64,000 bases of DNA from Taxawa tesnikishii (nom. ined.). Lineage: Eukaryota > Ascomycota > Dothideomycetes > Dothideales. Under the pieces are notes generated by a model. It ran no database searches and was not told the DNA's origin. It worked only from the letters and a program-made list of their open reading frames with translations. This document shows positions 8,617 through 20,065 of the stretch, piece by piece. The translations under genes were made by a program, and so were the position numbers. Location: NCBI GenBank assembly GCA_030247885.1, contig JAPDRO010000001.1:930001-994000 (forward strand), written 5' to 3'. Within the stretch, counting starts at the first letter, position 1, and each line of letters starts with the position of its first letter.

Positions 8617-11600
8617 TCACAGCTCATCGTCGTCGATTTCGCTCGGCTTGAGCAGACCGCCGATCTTCATGGCCCGTTCTCTCTCCTGGTCCTTCATCTC
8701 CTGAGCTGCCCTCTCGCGGTCCTCGGCAAAGAGATCTGCGTTGTCGCCCGCGAACTCCTTCAGCTGAATCAGGAAATCGCGTAGCGTCAGCTTGAACCGG
8801 TTGATGTCGTCAGCTTGTGCGAAGAGGTCGGTGATGAACTTTTGAATTTGTGGCCTGCGGCAGTGGTGGTTAGCGCTTTCATACCAAAAACATGACTTGT
8901 TTTGTACGACTTACGCTGTGAGGTTGGGAAATGCGTTGGCGAGGAGATTAGCAACGAAGTTCTGCAGGAAGTCCTTGTTCGAAGTTCCAGCCGCAGCCAT
9001 GTCAGGGGTGTAGATGGGTCCAGCCAGCTTGTTGGTACCTACAAGCCAGAACATACGGGCCAGCAGCATAGACTGATACTTGAATCCGGCCTTGTGATCC
9101 GAGTCCGTAAGAACGAAGAAAACGTCTTGCAGGATAGTGGTGTAGAAGTTCTGAAAGAAGGCGTTGCAGGTCGCTTGGTCGGTGTCGGCCATGTTCGACA
9201 TGAGCTCCAGGCACATGTTCAAGCCTTCACCTTCGACGAGACGGTTGTCGTGCTTGCTGGCCCACATGCACGAATCGATGACGAACTTGAACTGGCGTTG
9301 ATCGAGCTTGAGCAAAGCGGGGAAACAGCGGAGGTTGATCTCGCGAAGAAGCTTGAAGAACTCTACACGATGCTCCGGGTATTCGGAGAAGTCCTTGTTG
9401 ATCATGTCGAGCGTGCACTCAAATACGGCGTCCAAAATGGCAGGTACTTGTTCCGTCATCAGACCCTGTTGTCCTTGGTTAGTGCTTGCTCGTGAGGTAC
9501 AGACAATCATGCCAACCGTGTATCTGCTGCGATTGGGAGTCCAACGTACTTGTAGCTTTCTGATGATGGTAGTCATGACGTTGAGTACCTCAGGCTCTCG
9601 TGCATCAGGCACGTTGTTGCGATAATCAAGCAGTACAGCCTCGAGCAGTTGGGGTACGAGACGGTCATGGATCATTTCCAAGTCATCAGCCTTCTCCACG
9701 TAGACGTTGATCAACTTGAGGATTTCTTTCTTGATCGTCCTCAAGCCTCGGACTTTCGGCATCTTGGTAGCGATGTTTCCTAAGAGAATTAGCATCCAGT
9801 GTGGAAGAGGTCAACACGTAAACATACCATCTCTCTGCACAGCTTCATTAATGAGCTGGCTGCTTGCTCGGTACATTGTGAGCATGTCCAAATATATCCG
9901 GCCAATCTGCGGGTAGAAGTAGCTTCCAATGGAAGAGCAAGCAGAGACGTTGGTCTTCATGATATTGCCAATGATCTTGATTGTGTCTCCATCCTGCAGG
10001 ATATTCGGATCCTGATGTGCAGATTGAATGATTTGGTCCCAAGCTGCATTTGGAAGAGCCATGAGCTCTCCGATCAGCCTCTCCTGCATCGACTTCTGGC
10101 CTTGCGCACTGATCATATAACCACAAGCCTCATAGAAAGTGTGGACTTGTTGAGGAGACAGATCGCAGGTGATCTTGCGCATGTTCCGGACAATCTCGTC
10201 AATGAATGGTTCAGTCTCTCCAGGCTGTGTGAGCACGAAGTGGCGCTTGCACTTGTTAGCAATCTTGATGAACGTGTCACAAGCCATATCCTGAACGCCC
10301 TCGTGGGTCTCGTGCATGAACTCGAAAAGCTTGTTGACGACCGTCTTAAGGAACTTCCAGTGTGCCTTCAAGAACCGAGGATATTGACCGACAATGTACA
10401 TGATGTTGGATGCCACAACAGCTTTGTTGTCTTTACCGCGCTTTTGCTCGGTCAAACCTAGGAGGTCCTTGATTACAGTAACGAGGAAACGCTTCTCGGT
10501 CTCTTCATTCATGGCGCCGGAAATGGATCCAATGGCCCAGCAAAGCGTGTTGCAGTTCGCCCAGGACCATTCAGTACCGTCGACTTGTCGGGCAAGCTTC
10601 TCAGACATTATCTGCTCCGTGTCCACGACGTCCAGGTGGGTAAGGAACACTAAGCACTCTCGAGTAGTCTTGTAAAGCTGAATCGTGTCGCTTTCTTTGA
10701 CGAATTCGCGAACAATTTCGCCCTCGTCGTTTTCGACAATCAAGACTTCTTCTGGACGAACCATCTTCTCAATCATGACTTGACGAAGGTTTGACAGCAC
10801 TTCCGCGTATTTGTGCTTCCGAAGGGGTAGTTGGCCAGAACCGATGGGTGCGCCGCACCGCCGTTAGCGAGACCGCTCACGTTCATGCTGACCAGTGGAT
10901 TGAGGTCGGTAACTGGGAGTTGTTGCATTTCGTCGTACAATTCACAGACGAGCTTCGTCCAATACTCCAGGCAAATCTTGAAGATTTCACGATCGTCGAT
11001 CTGGCTGATCCTGATAAGGTAGAAGTGTCCGTGTAGCAGAAAATCCCGATTTGGTAACGACTCGATTATCTGTTCAAGGGGATTAGCAAAAGAGGATGCT
11101 ATGGAGTGGCGATAACAAGCCACTCACATTCAGATGGTTGGAGAAGAAGTTGCAGAGGAACAGCGCCAGGTTTTGGACGAACTCCTGATCCCTGCTACCG
11201 CTTGAGGCGTACGTGCTCTTGAGATCCAGTGACAGGGGAATGATTTGGGAAATGGTGGTCAGAGTCTCCGTGAACATGGCAACCAATTTCTCATTGTACT
11301 GGCCATCAGTCTGCAAGCTCCCCACTTCGGTCAAACACTTCAGGGTGATGTTGCGGAACTCTGGGGCCTCTAGGAACCTGCTCCGCAAAGTCTCGAGGAG
11401 GCTGACGCCGGTCGGGGGTGTCTCGAAGATGTAGCCTAGAGGTATCCAGTTGAGGAAGCGAAGCAAAGTCTCCAGAGTCGCCTTGATCAGACTGGCAGAG
11501 TCGGCCGTGCGTAGGATCTCGGAGCATAGGTTGTAGATAGATGTGAACTCGTCACACATACTCTGCTTCAGGTGTCTCGTCTTGGTAGAAGTCATCTGTT

Positions 11601-12267
11601 CGGCGGAAAAGTCAAACACTTCCTCGGAAAGCAGACGCAGAATGGCCATGTTGTTTTCGCAGATAGAGAGACTCGTATGACAAGACGAGATTATTTCATT
11701 GATGAAAGTAGGCCAATTATGAGGCCACTCTTGCTTCAGAATGGAGACCAAGACGAGGTTGAGCTTGTTGATGAGAGCACGCTCCTTCTTCAGCTGCTCC
11801 TCGGTGCTCGACATCTGGATGATGAAGTTAACCACGAAGTTCCGGATGCCTTGGCACTGGTCTCGAGGAAGCACTTTCCAGCGGGTCATGATCACGTTGT
11901 CAAGAACCTGCAGACCCAGGTCTTCTGTCTGTCAGCGAAGCCTATCTCCACATTTTCTTCGCCATCCACATACATTTGGTTTGGGCATACTGTGCGTCTT
12001 GCAGGATCTTGTCCACCATCAACCATGCGTCAGGGTTCTCTTTGAACTGTTTTCGCGATCAGTCCGACTGTTTGGAGGTTGGCAGAGGCAAGGGCGCGTA
12101 CCTGGTTGAGTGTGGCTTGGGCTTGCTTTTGCTGTGGATGACTCAGTCAGTATGGGTCCCATATAGATACGGGAGAAGCTGGAGTGAGATGATGATCCTA
12201 CCTGCTCTCCTCTGCCTTCGTAGAAGGCTTGCACCGTGGCATCGAGTTCCTGTATCGACATAGCCAT
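8617..12267 (-). CDS. CRM1: Exportin-1 (Crm1)
   Basis: Multi-exon gene for a protein of about 1,075 residues, the family's size. Crm1 is the karyopherin that, with Ran-GTP, exports proteins carrying leucine-rich signals and many ribonucleoproteins. Recognised in order: the N-terminal helix [31 protein letters not shown]; the CRIME/importin-beta region; the cargo groove region with [23 protein letters not shown] repeats to [11 protein letters not shown]; and an acidic tail ending SEIDDDEL. Early introns break the codons around [17 protein letters not shown] and QTK/YLGLQVLD. The residue in the cargo groove that is Cys in human and fission yeast (leptomycin target) is Thr (codon 10450-10452), as in budding yeast. 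A G4 run at 10824-10827 (C4 on the coding strand) coincides with a one-base frame break between LANYP and [12 protein letters not shown], probably a sequence error. Confidence 0.95.
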
Positions 12268-12868
12268 CTTGAAGGTCTTGCAACGCTAGCAGTCTGTGGC
12301 AGGGACTGTAAAAGACTTGATGCGCGCGCAGACCAGGTGTGTGCCTTCTCAAGCTCTTGTCATGCACCTTCTCGCACAAGATCAACTGCAGTGTTGTTGA
12401 TGTTGAGTGGTTCGATAGGTAGCAGTCGGCGGCTAAGGTGGGGCAGCACGACACGGTTCTGGGAAGGCTGGGGAGAGGTTGCACGTGTCAAGGAGAAATG
12501 TGTACTGGTTCCGGGTTTCAGTTCGGTGTCGCAAGCAAACAAAAGGGTATCTGTGTGGGAAGAGTTTGACGTGTTGGTTGTGCTGTTCTGGTTTGCGTGA
12601 ATGAACTGACCGCAGATCGCAGGCCCACACACGTTAAGGGTACGAGAGACGCGCTAATAGAACGCGGAACTTGCCACGCATCAAAGAGCTGATTCCGTCA
12701 TCTTCCTTAGAGGGGCTGAGGAACGCTTCACGTTCATATTGCTGTTTGCGCAAGCACAATTACACACGCTATTACAAACTGGTGTTACCACCTACACGTT
12801 GAGGGACAAAACACCCCAAGAACCTCGTACCTGCATATCTCTAGTCTTGTTCTCACAATCCAGCCGCC
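12268..12868. promoter_or_regulatory. Divergent promoter, CRM1 / YPI1
   Basis: A 601-base gap between two divergent start codons. No coding frame is credible. I see no distinctive motif beyond ordinary mixed sequence. Confidence 0.5.
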
Positions 12869-13454
12869 ATGATGCCTGCTGGACCCCGGGCGGCCCAGCG
12901 AACCGCAACGCCAACGGGCAGCCATGGCAGTATGACCGTTACTACGACCCCTGCTGAGCCTTCCAACAACCCGCTCTTGAACCTACCATCAGGAACCCTA
13001 CGCTTGCGAGCGGAACCCGTAGAGAGTCGACGCATACAATGGGCAGATGATGTGGTGGACAACGAAGGCATGGGCAGAAAGAGTTCGAAAGGTAATACTC
13101 CTCAGAATTGACCATACAGAAGAAGGATTGATGGGCGCCACAGTGTGCTGTATCTACCACAAACCACGCGAGGCTGGTGAATCCTCATCGGACGAATCCT
13201 CTTCAGACTCATCATCGGACGACAATTCCGGCAGCGAACCGGACACCAGCAGGGCGCAGCCCGCGAACAGGGGTATGCGCAGACACAGACACCATAACCA
13301 CGACCACGACCACAACGAAGATTCAGACCATGGACACGCTGAGCCGGGGAACGGTGACGGGGATCGTCCTAGAGATAAAGGCAAGGGCAGGGCAAGGAAA
13401 CCGAGCCCAAACGCCTACGAGAGGATTCCCAAGAGGAAAGAAGCGGCGAAATGA
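12869..13454 (+). CDS. YPI1: Type 1 protein phosphatase inhibitor Ypi1
   Basis: Two exons (12869-13091, 13144-13454) joined across a 52-nt intron give 177 residues. Ypi1 (PPP1R11/inhibitor-3 family) binds the PP1 catalytic subunit Glc7 in the nucleus and tunes its activity and localisation. The family core spans the splice junction: [21 protein letters not shown] followed by VCCIYHKPR, with the RIQW PP1-binding motif and the paired cysteines. The C-terminal half is disordered: an acidic Ser/Asp tract, a His/Asp-rich stretch that could bind metal, then a basic tail, [21 protein letters not shown]. The start has two adjacent ATGs; the first is used. Neighbours: divergent from CRM1, convergent with DAD2. 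Confidence 0.88.
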
Positions 13455-13845
13455 AGAGAGAATCCATGACTAAACGACTTCGATACCCGTTACTCCGGAC
13501 TGCGCTATGCACATGCGACATGGTATAATACCACCATGTCCCTCCTTCTGCATTTAAGTCTAAAACAACGCTTTACGTTCCTTTAGGTTCGAACTCACGC
13601 TTCCATCCACCAGTCAGCTGGAGCGCACTTGCTGATTCGACCATTGTCTTAGGCTTTCAGCATTGCAGGGTTCAGCACTTGGTCGATCGCAGGACTCGGC
13701 CTTGTTTAGGACCTGGAGAGTAGCGACGTTCGGTGGCGATTGATCACGGACCCACTTGTTCCATGGTAAGAAGTCGAGCAGCGAACGCCTCACGTGGAGA
13801 CGTCCAATCCGTTGGGGTGGAAGTCAAAACGAAATCCACTCGTCC
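13455..13845. other. Intergenic between convergent YPI1 and DAD2
   Basis: Convergent 3' ends. No gene is recognised. A GGTTCGAACTC string at about 13586 resembles a tRNA T loop, but no tRNA can be folded around it. Confidence 0.5.
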
Positions 13846-14425
13846 TCATCTTATTCCAGATTCGTCGTGGTTCGATTCCTGCGCGTTCTGCGCTTCTTCA
13901 GCCTGCTGTATCGGTATGCGGACCAGGGTCTGTGGTAACGGCGTTTCTGCCTCTCCATCCTCATCCTTTGGTCTTGGTATCTTCGCTGTTTGTTCGTTAG
14001 GTTTGTTGTGATAGCCTGGCGTAAAAACGCTGCTAGCTTACCAGAAGCCATGTGAATTGCCCTAAGAACGTTGTGCCAGTTAGACAATACCGCAGCAACG
14101 GCTGTTCAAAGAATCAGCTCCGCACTCGGTGGTGCCAGATTTCTCCATATTTCCCCGTCTCTTGGACGAATTGTAGATGTACTGGCGCGAGGATTGCGCT
14201 AACTGTGTCCATACCTTCGGTGCCATCTGCCAAAGTTGCCAGTTTCTCTTCTAACTGCTCCATTTGCCCTGCAAGCCCCGCGCTTAGATCGCGCAATTGT
14301 TTGAGATTTTCCAGTTCTGCTCTCTTCTCATTGATGCGCTGTTGCAGGGCCGACGACTGTGACGAACCGCCTAGCGAGGACTGTTGTCGGATATGGGACG
14401 GAAGTTGAGTTGTTCGGTAGGACAT
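13846..14425 (-). CDS. DAD2: DASH complex subunit Dad2
   Basis: Three exons. Dad2 is one of ten subunits of the DASH/Dam1 ring that couples kinetochores to microtubule ends in fungi. Exon 1 encodes MSYRTTQLPSHIRQQSSLGG and a coiled coil with LQQRINEKRAELENLKQLRDLS and EEKLATLADGTE. Exon 2 gives AVAAVLSNWHNVLRAIHMAS. Exon 3 gives KIPRPKDEDGEAETPLPQTLVRIP and a Gln/Glu-rich tail. The second intron best runs GTAAGC to AACAG (56 nt), which restores the MASAKIP junction; an earlier CAG would leave only 26 nt. The upstream in-frame codons are rejected because homologous Dad2 proteins start at MSYR. The gene is head to head with shugoshin, 317 bases apart. Confidence 0.9.
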
Positions 14426-14742
14426 GTCGGAGGCACATGTAGCGGGGATAGTGGTGAGTCCGATTGCGATGCAGTGTCCGCAGCTCAACAATGGTGCAAG
14501 TTGTGCCAGTATGGGTTGTACAGTAATGATGATAACAATAGAGGGGCTTCCTGGCTTTCACGCGCGTTTCGGTGTCGGCCATGCAGGGCAGCGCAGCGTA
14601 GCGGGCACGGACCCTGCAGTTGCTCCTTCCGACTGGTGATTGTAAACAAACGGTGTACCGCACCGTACGTACTTCGAGCTTCGCGTCGAGCTTTCCAACA
14701 CCACAAGCATATGAGCATTATTCGACTAGAGAAGCAGCGCAT
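14426..14742. promoter_or_regulatory. Bidirectional promoter, DAD2 / SGO1
   Basis: Only 317 bases separate the divergent start codons of two chromosome-segregation genes, so shared promoter elements are likely. No coding frame is credible. An ACGCGT-type MCB site (G1/S genes in yeasts) is not present exactly; the nearest strings are CACGCGCG and GGCGCG. The link to cell-cycle control is an inference from gene content. Confidence 0.5.
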
Positions 14743-17047
14743 ATGGCGCGTCTAAACGAAGCACCCCTACCCACCGAAAGCGTGGATGCTCGTATGCCTC
14801 ACCACATTGAAATAACGCCGAATAAACACTGAGACATGAACACAGTTAAGCGTAGATTTATTCGCCAGAACCGGGAACTCGCCAAGTAGGCCACTACTGT
14901 GTTCCGGACAGTTTTGATACTGACAGACCATATAGGAACAACTCGAATCAATCCCTCCGTATCCGCGCTCTTGAATGCGACATCTCGCGCCTGGTTGCCG
15001 AAAACTTCAGCTTGAAAGAGCACATCAACGCACTGCAGAACGAACTTACGATCACGCAATCACAAATCAGCATCTCAAATATAGATGGTGTCAAGAGCCA
15101 GCTGGAAGAGAAACTTCGGGAAATTGGCACGTTGGTTGCGGAACTTGGATCGTCTCAGCAAACGGGCAACAATCGGAGACGGGAGTCTCTAGATGCAATC
15201 TACAGTGCAAAGAAGGCGGAATCTGCAGGACAGGCCACCAGAAAACCCAGAATACCGCTGGCGGAAGCGACAGGTCAAGAAGGAAGATTGCCTACTATCG
15301 CCGAGGACAAATATTACCCCCGACGGACCCTGGAGTATGTTGTATCGCAACCATCTTCGAACGAAGCGAAGGCTGACAACAACACAGTGCGGAGGAGATA
15401 CGGCCACTACGACTTTCGAACAACAGCAACGAAAGCCCTGATCTAGGCCCACCACCCGTTGCGCATTTTGAGTATGAAGATCCGATAAAGTTTGATCCTC
15501 ATTCTATGCCCGGTGATCAGCCAGCATCTCTTCCGGCGCAAGAAGACGACGCCCTTCCAACAGATCTATCGGTCAACTTAGAGACGAGGAGGAAGAGGAA
15601 GGACGGTCAGCCGAAGATCACCGTTAGGCGCAGTTCAATCTTCGCAACCGAAGCCGATGAGTCGGCGCAACAACCGGTCCGGACAAGTGCGAAGCGGAAA
15701 CTGAGCGCACGGGAGGCTGAGGATACAGGAAATGCTGGCGTAAAGGACGATTTCAGATTTAGCAGGAAAACCACTGGTCTGAATGAGCCAGACGTTGTCG
15801 AGGCAAAGAAGCGAGACGAGAATACTGCCATAGACAATGCTGGAAAAGAGGAGAACGCGCCTACTGAGTCTGCACGGACAGAAAGAAGGGTCCTTGGAGA
15901 TAGTGAGTATTCGTCCATCCATGCCATTCGATGTATATCCCTAACAAGTCTCTCCTCCCACAGAGAGCATAAATTTGTCCCCGCAAAAGCCAGTCCGGAA
16001 TACCTCAGCAATTTCGAAAGACGGCCTTAAGAAGCCTACCGATCCAGTGAAAGACCTAGAAAAGCCGAGGCCACGAGAACGCCGCCCGCGTGTTGCTCCT
16101 CAACAAGGAGTCCAAATCAAGGCAGAGCCTATCGTCGATATAGTGGAACTACACCTCCTTCCTGACCTTGACGAAGTAGAACCCTACCTTGGCCCTCCCA
16201 AAACTCCGGCTCCGGATCTCTTCTCTCCAACGCCCTCTACCGAACCTTCCGCTGCAAGGTCCGAAGCTAGGGCTGGAACCCCACCCCTACGGGCGCCACA
16301 GACGGTACCGGAAGGCCGTCACGACGAGCCCGTGCAGCGGTCAACTATGCAGAGCCGAATCTGATTAGCAAGATGAGAAGGCCAACGAAGGAATTCATAC
16401 CCGCTGTCATTGGGGATTCTAAACGAGCCGTAAGTACAGACGCCAAGAGTGCAGTCAAAGACAGGCCGATAAGGACCGTAATTATCAAGAGAGAGGAGGG
16501 GACAGAATCATCATGGAAGAACCTGCCGCCCGCAAAGGATGAGGATGAGCCCCAGAGCCCGTCTGCGCAAAAGGCGCACAGTGTGGCTGCTCAGCGGTCC
16601 ACATCAGAAGCCCGGATCGGCGACGACCAAGAAACGATACCCAAGTCATCGGCGTCTGGAGCGGCTATATCGGCGCTCATGAGTTCCAGGCGCGGGACGG
16701 TCAGTCAGGCCACACCGGCCATTCCTTATGAAGCTGATGAGGCCGGGATCGGTCGAGAAGATGAGGACAACGAGCAGGCTATGGCAAAGAGAATGCAAGA
16801 GATGGATCTTTATGACTTCAAAGACTCGTCTCCTGCAGACGGAGGTCAAGCAAAGGCTCCTATCAAGAGCGCGAGACGGCACTCGAGTGTACCAAAGCCC
16901 GAGACAGCCAAGATGGGATCTGCAGCGGAGAAGGAGTCAGCAAGAAGGCATGTGTCTGCTGGGTCTGTTGTGGGTGTGACGACTGGAACCGTTCAGGCGG
17001 GGAGATCAGAAAGAGCGGCGGCGCGGCGGAAGAGTATGATGCTGTAG
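14743..17047 (+). CDS. SGO1: Shugoshin
   Basis: Exons start at 14743, 14846, 14936, 15388 and 15964. Shugoshin recruits PP2A and guards centromeric cohesin, and it supports tension sensing. Exons 1-3 encode the N-terminal start MARLNEAPLPTESVDA and coiled coil: KRRFIRQNRELAK, RIRALECDISRLVAEN, FSLKEHINALQNEL. The middle is disordered, with SPDLGPPPVAHFEYEDPI and PPKTPAPDLFSP typical of fungal shugoshins. The basic SGO motif that reads phosphorylated H2A (RPSRRARAAVNYAEP and KMRRPTKEF) and the tail AARRKSMML lie in another frame: reading breaks once at the C-rich tract 16279-16287, one base short. Everything after the break is open to 17047, so a sequence error is the simplest reading. Otherwise the protein would lose its centromere-targeting motif. 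Confidence 0.88.
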
Positions 17048-17547
17048 ACACAGGGGACAGCAACCAGAGTTGGATAGGCCCACGAACTGGATATCAGTCC
17101 TGTATCGACAGTGACAGTCAGTACAGCCTTTTCACTTTGGCTTCATTTTTAGCAGCTTGAGAGTGAGTGTGAGCGTGTGCATGTGCGCCAACACTTGCAT
17201 GTGGTGAAGTGAATGGACGGCGATGATGGTGCGGGGATGGTTGTAGAGGGTATGCGTAAGCGACAGCCCATCCCCTTTTCGGACTGTTGTAAACAAACAA
17301 CATTGCCTCCGCTTCTTCTCTTAGTACGACTACAACAACAGCACCAACACTCACAACTAATCGCTGACACTTTACAAAGCGCAAATCGACGCAGCAAGGG
17401 CTGGGCCCTTCTACTTGCAAAGTCAATCTTGCGCATAAAGTAGTTTCTTTCGAAGATATAGCGCATAGCACTTGCTTACACTACGGATCCTGCGCTACAG
17501 CAACATCGCATCGCCCACATCTAATTCAGAATCATCACACAATCAAC
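17048..17547. promoter_or_regulatory. Intergenic, promoter of the KEN-box gene
   Basis: A 500-base gap between SGO1 and the next co-directional gene. No coding frame is credible. The last 100 bases are C/A-rich with CAATCAAC just before the ATG, a typical fungal start context. Confidence 0.5.
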
Positions 17548-20065
17548 ATGCGCATGACACGCGCCGCCGCAGCTGCTGCCCAGATCCACGTCGATGAGGT
17601 CGATCCCATCCAAGCCGAAGAGCTCCTGTCGCATTCCGTACAGGGCAAGGAGGAGCGCGCACCACTAGGTGAAATCTCCAGCAACAGCATCGACGGAGAT
17701 TTGGAAACCACTTCCATCGCACCAGAAACAAGCACCGTGAAGAAATCGCGTGGAAGACCGAAGAAGCAGGACGCAAAGAAGAACACGAACTCCGGATCGA
17801 GCGAAGAAGTAGAAGCGACTGGCAGTCAGAACAGCGGCACGGAGGATGCGCTTTCTGACATTGTGCCTGATGAGCACGAGAGTGCGAGCTCAGCAGCTAG
17901 TGATGCGGCTGTTGAGGATCTGAGGGAAGAAGCGGGAATACATGGGATGAAGGAGAACGTCGCTGTTCAGTGGCCTGAGTCATCGCCGTCCAGTGCTTTG
18001 AGGCTGACAAGGGGGCAGCTTGCTGCTATGCAAGAAGCCAGCATATCTGCCATGGACGGTCAAGTAGAGGAGAATGCAAGTGCGGAGGTCCAGCAGGATG
18101 AAGCCCAGGCGCAGGAAGACGAAGAGATGCCGCTCGAGCAGGAAGTCCAGGATCCTGTGAACGACCAGGACGCGGTCAACCAAACGGCCCATGAAGCAAT
18201 TCCATCATCTAGGCGATCCACAATTGCGCCAGTGTCTTCCGACAACATTCAGCAGATGGAAAGCGGGGGTATGGTCTTTGACCCCCAACGCATGTGCTGG
18301 CTAAAGGGCAGCATTAAAGAAGATAAGAACGGCGTCGAGGTGTTGCAAGATGAGGAAGAGGAGGATGTGTTTGCCGGCATTGAAGACCTCAAAGAGGAAC
18401 CTTGCGCGCTGCAAGAAGTTGAGGAGAACGAGGACGCTGGTAAGACTACTCCCGCAGTGGAGGCCGACGAGCCGATTTTGCTTCCCAAGCGTACACCAGC
18501 AGCAACACCTGGGAAGACTCCAGCCAAAAACTTCCAAAGAAAGGAACTTTTCGGAATGCGCTCCACCTCGAACAAGGAAAACGTCGAGCCTCTTTCCCCG
18601 ACCGTGCCCGGAAGTCCCGCTATGCAGTCCGCCCCTCAGGTCACCGTCGCTTCGTCCAGAGATGTGGTCACTTCACCGATGCGAGGCAGTGCGCTAGATT
18701 CGACTACACCGGAGGATCCCATCGAAGCTATTGATGCGCTGGAAGAGGCCATCCAGGAAGTCGACGCGTCCGTTCCCAAAGTCGAAACTATGGTCTCCCC
18801 GGACAAGTCTGACAACACCACTTCTGCACAACGAAAAGCGGCAGCAAGACCTTCGTCTATCATCAAGGGCGCCCCAACTACCAACAGCACAAAGAAGCCC
18901 ACGTCTCGTCCCTCTACTACAACCAGGGCGAGTTCCGTGCGGCGTTCCATCGCACCGCGCGTAGAGACAGTACAGAACACCACTGTCAAGCGCGCCTCGT
19001 CCATCAAGAAACCTGCCGCGCGTCCCAGCGTAGCTGCCGAAAAACAGCCCGTGACGAAGGACAAGGCGCCATCAGGAGGTGCATCCGACACGACAGAGAA
19101 AGCCACAGTGGATATTCCTCACTCGAAACCACGGCCTGTTTCTCTTCCCTTCCCCACGCCACCGCCCCTCCAAAATCCACCAAAGCACCTACAAGGTCCA
19201 CTTTCCAACTGCCCGGAGAAGCCATTGCCGCCAAGCTCAAGGCCGCGAAAGAGGAACGCTTGAAGAAGGAAAGCGAGCAAACCAAGGGCGGAGAACCTGC
19301 CAAGAGAGTCTTCAAAGCGCGTCCCGCGCCGAAGATGGACACGAAACCCGCGGTCCGACAGACGAGCACGAGCCGCGCGAGACAGAGCTTGATGCCGGAG
19401 AAGGAGAAGGAGGACGAGGGGATGGCGAAAAACGCGCGTTCAAGGCCCGTCCGGCGCCGAAGATGGATCAAAAGCCCGTGGTTCGACAGACCAGCGCAAG
19501 CTTGGCAAGGCAAAGTATGATGCTAGGGAAGGACAAGAGCGAAGAGGCCGAAAACCAGAACGAAAACGGGGTCAAGAGAGCGAACAGCGTCGTCAAGAGA
19601 CCTTCAAGCATGATCGTACCGAGCACCACGAAGCGGCTGTCGGCCGTGCCAAAGACAAGCGTTGTAGCGCCAAAACCTACCGTCGGCAAGCCCAACCCCT
19701 CTCGCCCGTCGCTCGCTCAGCGAGACATCAACAGACCCTCGCCCTCAGCGCTCAAGGTCGCGAAACGCTCCTCCGTGGTACCTACTGCAAACACCGGCAT
19801 GAGCCAGAGAGTCCCTTCGGGCCCGGCAAAGGGCACGGCAAAGGGCACGGCAAAGGGCAGGGAAGTCTTCCAACGTGCAGCGCTCGAGAAGGAAAAGGAA
19901 GAGAAGGCGAAGAGGGAGAAGGAGGAAGCGGCTAAGAAGGCGCGTGCCGCTGCATCCGAGAGGAGTAGGCAATTGAGCCGTGAATGGGCGGAAAAGCAAA
20001 AGGCAAAGATGGGTGGCGCGGTCAAAAGGATGCAGGGGTTGGTGTTGGTGGGGCATGAGGTGTGA
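17548..20065 (+). CDS. Uncharacterised fungal Ser/Ala/Lys-rich protein with KEN box
   Basis: A long, mostly disordered protein of about 840 residues; I do not recognise its function. Visible elements in order: APLGEISSNS near the N-terminus; an AT-hook-like basic motif, KKSRGRPKK; a conserved-looking FDPQRMCWLKG followed by an acidic stretch; SNKENVEPLSPT, containing a KEN-box degron; Ser/Arg/Pro-rich low complexity; TFQLPGEAIAAKLKAAKEERL; two tandem copies of a unit of about 40 residues starting KARPAPKMD; and a C-terminal Lys/Glu/Ala coiled coil ending EWAEKQKAKMG. The frame breaks twice, near CCCC/AAAA at 19164-19175 and AAAAA at 19428-19432, each one base short; sequence error is likely. 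It lies beside DAD2 and SGO1. The FDPxxxxW-type motif faintly recalls Bfa1/Byr4 proteins, not enough for a call. Confidence 0.6.

Noticed and set aside
13580-13610. GGTTCGAACTC string resembling a tRNA T loop
   Set aside because: The stem does not pair, and no D or anticodon arm lies nearby, with or without introns.
13862-13885. TGGTTCGATTCC string resembling a B box
   Set aside because: It lies inside the DAD2 coding tail and has no tRNA partners.
14012-14037. 26-nt intron at the end of DAD2
   Set aside because: Too short for a fungal intron; a 56-nt alternative with the same 5' site restores the conserved KIPRPK segment.
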